Of a stretch of 64,000 nucleotides of DNA, positions 58,421 through 64,000 are shown piece by piece. Below the pieces are notes generated by a model. The model saw only the letters and a list, made by a program, of their open reading frames with translations, ran no database searches and was not told the origin of the DNA. Numbering within the stretch: position 1 is the stretch's first letter; each line of letters starts with the position of its first letter. The DNA lies in contig CP054184.1 of NCBI GenBank assembly GCA_015709715.1, positions 1,969,001-2,033,000 on the forward strand. Reading direction: 5' to 3'. The translations under genes and the position numbers were made by a program. The DNA comes from Nitrospira sp. Lineage in GTDB: Bacteria; Nitrospirota; Nitrospiria; Nitrospirales; Nitrospiraceae.

Positions 58421-59251
58421 CTAAAACTTGAGTTCCTTTCGGACATCTCCCTTAATGACTTCTATTCGAATACTCCCATCGTCTTCGACTTTCGGTTTGG
58501 CGGACTGTTTCGGACGGAAGGAACTTAAGAGGGTCCCGACATTGGCGCCCTTCGTCAGTACATGCTCTTTGTTAAGCGGATTCCTCAGAGCCAGCCGTAG
58601 CCGTCCCTGGGTCGAAGCAAGCGCCAACTTTTCAGCTTCTTCCACATCAACTTCGACCGTAATGACCTGCACCTGCTTGGGCTCTTCGTCCTTGCCCTTT
58701 CGCTCCATCTGCGTTCCCGCGGCCAGCACCTTCACATTCTCCAAAATCATCTTTGAAATTGAATTCGCCTGCTTCCCACCGGGCGGCTCAATGGTCACCA
58801 TGACATCGACATGATCACCCGGCTTGATGAACCCGGCCACCCCGATAACATCATCAACCTTCACCGACATCGCCCGCTTGTGAGGATCAGTGACTGCCGC
58901 CACCCCTCCGCTCGTTGTGCCAATCGGCGCGAGTTTTGACTCCAGAACCAACTCGTTTCGTTTAAGGTCCACCAAAAGGACGCGATCCCTAATGACCTCT
59001 GCACTCGTAAAGTGTCCTTCCGGTACCGCGCCCGGTACAAATTCCATCAACTGCGTCATTTCTGGCGTCAGCTTGGTGCCCCACGACAAATCTGCATTGG
59101 CGACCAGCACGTGAACATTTGTGGTTATCGGAAGAGGCGCGGCCATTAAGCGGTTTTTTTCGTTCTGCAACCAGGTAAACACCAAGCCGCTGGTGATTAA
59201 TCCAAGCACCATCGCCATACCAAAAAATACCAAGGGCCGATACCGCTTCAT
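58421..59251 (-). CDS. cpaB: Flp pilus assembly protein CpaB/RcpC
   Basis: 276 residues. N-terminal membrane helix (FFGMAMVLGLITSGLVFTWL), SAF-like domain (VLVANADLSWGTKLTPEMTQLMEFV, VLLVDLKRNELVLESKL) and RcpC-type continuation (VDDVIGVAGFIKPGDHVDVMVTIE). It is thought to bind peptidoglycan and guide the secretin. It is the first gene after the prepilin peptidase gap, 101 bases, which holds a weak sigma-54-like site. Confidence 0.9.
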   Translation of the reverse strand: MKRYRPLVFFGMAMVLGLITSGLVFTWLQNEKNRLMAAPLPITTNVHVLVANADLSWGTKLTPEMTQLMEFVPGAVPEGHFTSAEVIRDRVLLVDLKRNELVLESKLAPIGTTSGGVAAVTDPHKRAMSVKVDDVIGVAGFIKPGDHVDVMVTIEPPGGKQANSISKMILENVKVLAAGTQMERKGKDEEPKQVQVITVEVDVEEAEKLALASTQGRLRLALRNPLNKEHVLTKGANVGTLLSSFRPKQSAKPKVEDDGSIRIEVIKGDVRKELKF

Positions 59252-59321
59252 CGTGCTCTCTCCTCTTCAAGCCGTAACATCTACGCCCATTCTTGCCTGG
59301 ACACCCACACGCAACCCTGCA

Positions 59322-59337
59322 TGCTTGAGTCTAGCCA
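59322..59337 (-). promoter_or_regulatory. cpaB: Possible sigma-54 promoter upstream of cpaB
   Basis: On the minus strand the site reads TGGCTAGACTCAAGCA. The GGC of the -24 and GCA of the -12 are correctly spaced (GG-N10-GC), but the -12 lacks TT. It lies about 70 bases upstream of the cpaB ATG. Weaker than the site before flp. Confidence 0.3.
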
Positions 59338-59352
59338 AATTCTCGGATAGGC

Positions 59353-59877
59353 CTACCCACCAAAAGGGCGAAACCCTAGGTGAAAAAGTAGGGTGCCGCC
59401 AGCAATCGCCAGCCCATACCGCAGGCGGAAGGGAAGCATGAGATCCAATGTCCACGCCTTGCCTCCGACCGAGACGGCTCCCTGCATGGCAGAAACAAGT
59501 TTTCGGCTCGCACCGACAACTCCCCACTGGTAGTACATGGCTCCCAAGGCATAAACGCCGCCAACCATTAGGGCCAGGACTCCGGAAACGACAGCACCGT
59601 ACGGGCCGATAAAGGCGCCGACGGCAGCCATCAGCTTCACATCACCCGCCCCGATGCTTCCGGATACATACAAGACCATGAAGAGAGCCCAACCTGCCCC
59701 AAGTCCTGTCAGGCTGAACATTAGCCCTTGTCCCCCACTAAACCAGGTATGCACGATCAGCGCGAATACCATCGCGGGGAAAGTCAAGGAATTCGGGATC
59801 CGAGAAGAGCGCAGGTCGGTCCACATGGCCGTGACCAGGACTCCTGTAAGTGCTGCGGCTACGATTTCCGCCATCAT
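59353..59877 (-). CDS. cpaA: Prepilin peptidase CpaA/TadV (A24 family)
   Basis: 174 residues starting MMAEIVAAALTGV (ATG at 59877). Polytopic; the two catalytic Asp lie in WTDLRSSRIPN and GAGDVKLMAAVGAF, the A24A peptidase motifs. It lacks the N-methylase domain, as usual for Tad peptidases. It cleaves the Flp pilin leader encoded next to it. Confidence 0.9.
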   Translation of the reverse strand: MMAEIVAAALTGVLVTAMWTDLRSSRIPNSLTFPAMVFALIVHTWFSGGQGLMFSLTGLGAGWALFMVLYVSGSIGAGDVKLMAAVGAFIGPYGAVVSGVLALMVGGVYALGAMYYQWGVVGASRKLVSAMQGAVSVGGKAWTLDLMLPFRLRYGLAIAGGTLLFHLGFRPFGG

Positions 59878-60013
59878 AGGATTCGCCCTTCCTGTACCAT
59901 CTGATTCATTAAGGAGAAGGGTGCCTTGGCCCGACATTCACCCCAAATCCTGTGCATCGCCCTTCAGCATCGGCCTCACATTGGTGTCCTTTTCCGAGAT
60001 GGAGCACCAACAC

Positions 60014-60041
60014 GGTTGGCCCGGCCATCGCCGGGCCAACC
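60014..60041 (-). terminator. Strong hairpin after the Flp pilin gene
   Basis: GGTTGGCCCGGC (60014-60025) and GCCGGGCCAACC (60030-60041) form a 12-bp perfect stem with a 4-base loop (CATC), 14 bases after the pilin stop codon. There is no T run. It lies between flp and cpaA, so it may reduce read-through or stabilise the pilin mRNA. Confidence 0.6.
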
Positions 60042-60055
60042 CTAGACTCTCCCAA

Positions 60056-60220
60056 TTAGCTAATAGCAGCAGTCGCGTTGTTCAGTGCGGTAATAATGGC
60101 GCCGCCAAGACCCGTCACCGCCGCGGCCATCAATACCGTAATCAATCCAACTAAGAGCGCATATTCCGCAGCCGACGCACCCTCTTCTTCCATCACAAAC
60201 CGACGAATCGCATTCATCAT
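60056..60220 (-). CDS. flp: Flp-type pilin
   Basis: 54 residues: MMNAIRRFVMEEEGASAAEYALLVGLITVLMAAAVTGLGG..., with the Flp cleavage site G|ASAAEY and the 20-residue hydrophobic stem. After processing by CpaA the mature pilin forms the pilus fibre. It is the only major pilin gene in the window. The upstream region carries a sigma-54 promoter candidate. Confidence 0.93.
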   Translation of the reverse strand: MMNAIRRFVMEEEGASAAEYALLVGLITVLMAAAVTGLGGAIITALNNATAAIS

Positions 60221-60391
60221 GGCTGTTTTTCCTTTCCTACGTGTTCCATGAATAGAAATGGTTCTATGGTCTTCTGTTCGTTCTGCGGCTCCGACTCTTC
60301 CGGCACGACCCATCGAACCAATCGGGAATTCCTCACCTCCTTCACCCGGGTGGTCGCCGCCAAATCTCGTCACCGCATGGACACAGGACAT

Positions 60392-60407
60392 TGCAATCAA
60401 TCCGCCA
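60392..60407 (-). promoter_or_regulatory. flp: Sigma-54 promoter candidate for flp
   Basis: On the minus strand TGGCGGATTGATTGCA: TGGC at -24 and TTGCA at -12 with correct spacing, so only positions 5-7 differ from the consensus. Transcription would give a leader of about 160 bases before the pilin ATG at 60220. A sigma-54 activator is encoded about 2 kb away. Confidence 0.55.
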
Positions 60408-60420
60408 ACCACACAGTCGC

Positions 60421-60436
60421 TCACAACTGCTTGTGA
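60421..60436. promoter_or_regulatory. Palindrome near the flp promoter
   Basis: TCACAA-CTGC-TTGTGA, a perfect 6-4-6 inverted repeat lying 14 bases upstream of the sigma-54 -24 element. A candidate binding site for an activator or repressor. Similar half-sites occur upstream of the PilZ gene. Function inferred. Confidence 0.35.
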
Positions 60437-60663
60437 TTCCGAACCATTCGTGGGCAATGCCTCTCAGTCTGCGGCATACAGGCCTCAGGCAACTGGTCGC
60501 ATTCCTCCCTTCCCCTGCGGCTCACTGACCGCATGTCAGGGTGTAACGGCCACACTGCCCATCTTCCGGAAGCAGAAATACTGATTTGTTTGACCATCCC
60601 GCACGCTTCACGTAATGCTGATCTAGTCTTGTTTCGTACATAGCCCGGCAGAAAGGGATCCGC

Positions 60664-61668
60664 ATGTTTACTTCAAAGCTAGGCAAGCTTCTGATCATTG
60701 TTGGGTTACTCGCACAAGCTTGTGTTGTGACGAGCTGCGCGGGCACAAAGGAACCACCAACTGGGCTCATTGACATGACGGAGTATCGGAAGGTGGTCGA
60801 CCAGCAGAAGAGCGAACAGGCTATGACGGCAGGGCAAGACTCATCAGGCCAAGAAATGACACCTGAAGAACACGAGCACGCAGGTGACATGGATATGCAA
60901 CACCGCAATTATCCTCTGGCCGGCCTTCACTACGACAAGGCACTACGGGGAGACCCGACACGAAACGGCGTACGCCTTAAACTTGGACACCTTTATTTGC
61001 AGCAAGGCATGTTTGAAGCCGCGCTGGCACAGTTCCAGAATTTACGGGCTCAAGATCCCAATTCGGCCGTAGCTCATCGAGGTATTGGATATGCCTTCCT
61101 CATGCAACACAAATGGCGGGATGCCGAGGAAGCCCTCACCAAGGCCATTATCCTGGCCCCCTCCGACTGGCTCTCACAGAACCTACTCGGTCTTACGTAT
61201 GACCAAGAGCAACGGTACAGCGAAGCCATTACCGCCTATAAAGCCGCATTGGCTTTAAACCCACGCGAACCAGGAGTGCTCAACAACCTCGGACTCGCCT
61301 ATGCCTTGAATGGCGATCATGATGCCGCGATCCATGCCTACGAGCAGGCAGTGGCAACCGGCGCTGCATCGCCCAAACTGCACAATAATCTGGGCATTGC
61401 CTATGCCCATCGCGGGCGGTACGCCGAAGCGCTGAGCGCTTTCAAAAAGGCAACCGATGAGCCTCACGCCTATAACAATCTCGGAGTTGTGCTCTTAAAC
61501 ATGGGGAACACAAGGCAAGCGGAATCCTGCTTCCAAAAGGCGATCGAACTGAACCCTCAGTTCTACGAAAAGGCCAGCGAAAACCTGCGCCGAGCACGGC
61601 AAATGCTCACGAATGCGGGCGAACAGCCGTCTGCGCCCAATATCCTAGCCCCCACATCATGCCCATAA
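60664..61668 (+). CDS. TPR lipoprotein, TadD-like
   Basis: 334 residues. Lipobox ...VVTSC (Cys25), then an acidic linker and about six TPR repeats (AGLHYDKALRGDPTRNGVRLKLGHLYLQQG, LAQFQNLRAQDPNSAVAHRGIGYAF..., NNLGLAYALNGDHDAAIHAYEQAV, HNNLGIAYAHRGRYAEALSAF). Tad loci commonly carry such a lipoprotein (TadD), thought to help the secretin reach the outer membrane. It is divergent from flp and convergent with the gene at 61672. Confidence 0.85.
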   Translation: MFTSKLGKLLIIVGLLAQACVVTSCAGTKEPPTGLIDMTEYRKVVDQQKSEQAMTAGQDSSGQEMTPEEHEHAGDMDMQHRNYPLAGLHYDKALRGDPTRNGVRLKLGHLYLQQGMFEAALAQFQNLRAQDPNSAVAHRGIGYAFLMQHKWRDAEEALTKAIILAPSDWLSQNLLGLTYDQEQRYSEAITAYKAALALNPREPGVLNNLGLAYALNGDHDAAIHAYEQAVATGAASPKLHNNLGIAYAHRGRYAEALSAFKKATDEPHAYNNLGVVLLNMGNTRQAESCFQKAIELNPQFYEKASENLRRARQMLTNAGEQPSAPNILAPTSCP

Positions 61669-61671
61669 ACA

Positions 61672-61959
61672 TCAGTGCGTAGACGACTGACCTTGGAGCA
61701 ACCGCCGGAGAAGAGATAGACACGCCTTGTTCAATCCATAGACAGTAACGGTCGAAGGGCTGGTCATAGACGTCAGCCATCCCCATTCCACCAAACCATC
61801 CAGTGTGCTCTGAACCTGTCTTGTACTGACCTCTACCCCTTCAGGTTGGAGCCACCATTTCTCTACCCCCACGACTGTATCCTTCGCATCCGGATGAGAG
61901 CAGAGGTATCCCAGGATAAGCCACGCCACAACATTGTTCTGCTCAGGTTGACCCAACAT
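61672..61959 (-). CDS. Small unknown protein, possible winged helix
   Basis: 95 residues from the ATG at 61959 (ribosome site AGGGG). VVAWLILGYLCSHPDAKDTVVGV and STRQVQSTLDGLVEWGWLTSM look like helices and the recognition segment of a winged helix, followed by TVYGLNKACLSLLRRLLQ. The family is not recognised. It lies 128 bases after the sigma-54 activator gene on the same strand and ends 3 bases from the TPR gene. Confidence 0.5.
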   Translation of the reverse strand: MLGQPEQNNVVAWLILGYLCSHPDAKDTVVGVEKWWLQPEGVEVSTRQVQSTLDGLVEWGWLTSMTSPSTVTVYGLNKACLSLLRRLLQGQSSTH

Positions 61960-62066
61960 GTTCACCCCTGACGTGTATAGGAGCAATATGAGTACCTGAT
62001 ACGTCTTCACCTTAAGTACACGCCGGTACGCCGATCTCAGTATCGGCGGACGCGAAGCGCGGCACT

Positions 62067-62081
62067 TCCCCCTCAGGGGGA
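62067..62081 (-). terminator. Short GC hairpin after the sigma-54 activator gene
   Basis: TCCCCC-TCA-GGGGGA, a perfect 6-bp stem with a 3-base loop, 6 bases beyond the activator stop codon. There is no T tract, so termination is uncertain. Confidence 0.3.
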
Positions 62082-62087
62082 CCAACC

Positions 62088-63098
62088 CTACGCGGCAGAA
62101 AACTCGCGCCGATCCAACCCATGCTTATGCAAGAGACGCTGAAAGGCTCGACGCTCTTTCTTGGCAACTCGAGCAGCCTGTGAAACGTTCCCATGATGTA
62201 CCGACAGCAGCTCACACAGATACGTCCGCTCGAATTCTTCGATCACTTTCATTTTCATCTTCTGAAAGCCGGACTCCTCAAAAACCTTTTCTCGTGCTAA
62301 CAAGATCATGGTCGGCCCCGCAGCCTCAGGTTGTCCGCCATCGGGCAAATCAAAGTCATGGGCCTGAAGTACATCCCCCGCGGCTATAACTACGGCACGT
62401 TGAACTACACCTTCCAACTCCCTCACATTTCCCGGCCAAGAGTATCCAAGCAGTGTTGCTTTGGCTGAAGCTCCCAATTCGAGATGTCCCCTACCGAATT
62501 CTTTCGCGTGAATCCTTAAAAAATGCGTTGCCAGTAGGAGAATGTCCTCTTTCCGGTCGCGCAAAGAAGGCACTTGTACTGCGAGCACATTCAGTCGGTG
62601 GAATAAGTCTTCTCTAAAGTGACGCTGTTCAACCAAGTGACGTAAATTCGTATTGCTGGCCGCTACGATTTTCACGTCCACCCGCTGAGTCCTGGTCGAG
62701 CCCACTGGCCGAAATTCTTGATCTTGCAACACCCTCAGAAGCTTGCTCTGGACCGTCAGGTTGAGAGAGTTGATTTCATCGAGAAACAACGTCCCGCCGT
62801 TGGCCGCTTGGAATAATCCGGCCTTCTCACTCGATGCACCGGTGAAGGCACCTTTGCTATGACCGAACAGCTCGCTTTCGATCAGATGATCCGGAAGAGC
62901 GGCACAATTGACGGGAACGAACGGATTCCCTCGTCGTTCACTCGTATAGTGGATGGCTCGTGCAAAGAGTTCTTTCCCTGTTCCCGTCTCTCCCGTTATC
63001 AACACTGTTGATTTGGCTACGCTCAGCATCGGGATCATGCCAGTTGCTTGCAGAAAACACTTGCTTGTTCCGATTAATGTTTTTTCCCAGCTGTGCAT
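62088..63098 (-). CDS. Sigma-54-dependent transcriptional activator without sensor domain
   Basis: 336 residues from the ATG at 63098 (ribosome site GGAGG). The AAA+ core has Walker A GETGTGKE (36-43), the GAFTGA loop (83-88) that contacts sigma-54, Walker B GGTLFLDEIN and the arginine-finger region REDLFHRLNVL. A Fis-type helix-turn-helix closes the protein (NVSQAARVAKKERRAFQRLLHKHGL). Only about 25 residues precede the core, so no receiver, PAS or GAF domain is present. An upstream frame exists but has no domain match. Likely controls the adjacent Tad genes. Confidence 0.85.
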   Translation of the reverse strand: MHSWEKTLIGTSKCFLQATGMIPMLSVAKSTVLITGETGTGKELFARAIHYTSERRGNPFVPVNCAALPDHLIESELFGHSKGAFTGASSEKAGLFQAANGGTLFLDEINSLNLTVQSKLLRVLQDQEFRPVGSTRTQRVDVKIVAASNTNLRHLVEQRHFREDLFHRLNVLAVQVPSLRDRKEDILLLATHFLRIHAKEFGRGHLELGASAKATLLGYSWPGNVRELEGVVQRAVVIAAGDVLQAHDFDLPDGGQPEAAGPTMILLAREKVFEESGFQKMKMKVIEEFERTYLCELLSVHHGNVSQAARVAKKERRAFQRLLHKHGLDRREFSAA

Positions 63099-63360
63099 AC
63101 CATGTCCTCCCGAGGTTTCTACAACATCTCCGAGGTCGTGACGACTGTCCGGGCTGGTATAGGGCTCCTGCTCCACCTTCACAAGGCCAGTGCACGGCAG
63201 GATAGGGTGCTGCCTCCACAATAGCTATCCGTCACTCGTAGGGATCTGGTCCGTCTGTTCGGGGGGATTGCAGCAATGCGCCTGACGACAGGACAATCCC
63301 TCACTTCGAACACACTCGCGCGGGGCTGGTCTGAGAGACTAGACGCCAGAAGGAGTCCTA

Positions 63361-64000
63361 ATGAGAGGGTATGAACGCACTACGATAGTTCTCTCTAGGT
63401 CGATGCTATGGCGAACGCTTGCCGTGGTAGGGCTCGCCACAACATGCTTCATTCTGATGCTCCCTGTAGCCATATCACCAGCGAGAGTGAGTGACGTGTC
63501 TGACTCGCCTATAGTCGCGACAGTTGGAAATCACTCGATTACACTGGTCGAAGCTGAACGGCAAGTGGCACTCGCACTTTACCAGCTTGATCAGCAACGC
63601 ACACAACTCCTCCTGTTTGCGGTGCAACAACTCATTGATTCAGAACTGTTGCAGGTTGAAGCAGCGCGGACGGGAAAATCCATAGAACAACTGTTAGGTA
63701 TTCCACGTAGCTCCATCGATGCGGGTCATTTCTCTCCTGCACCCACTCAAGCCCACGCATTCGACAATGCAAACGCGCTATCACAGCGACGGCAAGCCTT
63801 GCTGGCATCACTACGACGACAAACTTCGGTCCACCTGAGCCTTCCACGAATCACCGAGCCGGTGTTAGCTGTCTCTACCGATGATGATCCCTCGGTGGGC
63901 CCGGCGAGCGCACCGGTGACAATTGTTGAGTTTTCTGACTTTCAATGTCCGTTCTGCAAACAAAGTGCACAGGTAGTGAAGCAACTCCTCCGCACGTATG
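63361..64000 (+). CDS. SurA-like segment fused to DsbA-like thioredoxin fold (3' end outside window)
   Basis: 213 codons of an incomplete gene. Ribosome site AAGGAG before the ATG. Signal or anchor (LAVVGLATTCFILMLPVAI), then a SurA-N-like region (PIVATVGNHSITLVEAERQVALALYQLDQQRTQLLFAVQQLIDSELLQVEA), a linker, and the start of a DsbA-like domain (VTIVEFSDFQCPFCKQSAQVVKQLL; CPFC at 196-199). Proteins of this layout are usually periplasmic oxidoreductases or chaperones. The C-terminus is unseen. Confidence 0.75.
   Translation, partial: MRGYERTTIVLSRSMLWRTLAVVGLATTCFILMLPVAISPARVSDVSDSPIVATVGNHSITLVEAERQVALALYQLDQQRTQLLLFAVQQLIDSELLQVEAARTGKSIEQLLGIPRSSIDAGHFSPAPTQAHAFDNANALSQRRQALLASLRRQTSVHLSLPRITEPVLAVSTDDDPSVGPASAPVTIVEFSDFQCPFCKQSAQVVKQLLRTY

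Larger units (their letters stand above)
60221..60663. other. Divergent intergenic region between flp and the TPR gene
   Basis: About 440 bases without a convincing gene. It holds the sigma-54 candidate for flp (60392-60407) and a palindrome (60421-60436). No sigma-70 promoter with good hexamers was found for the TPR gene. Confidence 0.6.

Overview
The window reads as chromosomal DNA (roughly 55-60 % G+C by eye) from a Gram-negative bacterium with lipoproteins, an outer-membrane secretin, Tat-type signals and c-type cytochromes. The gene families, their order and the paired DUF3365-type cytochromes suggest a Nitrospira-like member of the Nitrospirota. That placement is inference; no rRNA or nitrification gene is present.

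Layout. 1-2811: start of anmK (minus strand, cut by the window edge) and a three-gene Zn/Mn ABC importer. 2867-8564: GNAT acetyltransferase, zinc-ribbon protein, unknown protein, two RluD-family pseudouridine synthases flanking a PilZ protein with a good sigma-54 promoter candidate, and two tandem secreted mono-heme cytochromes. 8814-13762: the F1 part of ATP synthase (atpHAGDC) without F0 genes. 13895-24593, all minus strand: an origin-type block rpmH-rnpA-yidD-yidC-mnmE-mnmG-rsmG-parA-parB, then two bactofilins and mnmA. Two identical 16-bp parS palindromes flank rsmG. A consensus sigma-70 promoter reads into rpmH. dnaA is absent.

24962-33271, plus strand: an L,D-transpeptidase-like lipoprotein whose active-site Cys position is Ser, then a tightly coupled sugar-phosphate operon pgi-pgl-glk-rpiA ending in an M1 aminopeptidase. 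33284-37460: FtsX-type permease and ATPase genes divergent from a TesA-like esterase. 37528-41246: small membrane protein, SWIM zinc-finger protein, ChaN-like lipoprotein and an unknown protein with a SAM-binding-like motif. 41370-45693: MoxR ATPase, DUF58 and TgpA-like transglutaminase. 45793-46746: tandem UspA protein, followed by about 800 bp without a convincing gene.

47550-63098 is a complete Tad (Flp) pilus locus. The minus-strand order is flp pilin, prepilin peptidase, cpaB, a short secretin-N-domain protein, secretin, lipoprotein, tadE, tadG, cpaE, cpaF, tadB, tadC. It continues without a clear break into an alpha/alpha-toroid protein, a Tat-targeted DUF362 protein and a small secreted protein. 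A TPR lipoprotein (TadD-like) is divergent. Beyond it lie a small unknown gene and a sigma-54 activator that lacks a sensor domain. Sigma-54-like promoters precede flp and, more weakly, cpaB, so activator and pilus genes may form a local circuit. The window ends in a truncated gene joining a SurA-like segment to a DsbA-like thioredoxin fold.

Most notable: the putative sigma-54 control of Tad and PilZ genes; the secretin-N-domain protein carrying a CpaB-like tail; the toroid/DUF362/small-protein module attached to the Tad locus; the bactofilin pair next to parAB; and the L,D-transpeptidase homologue lacking its catalytic cysteine.
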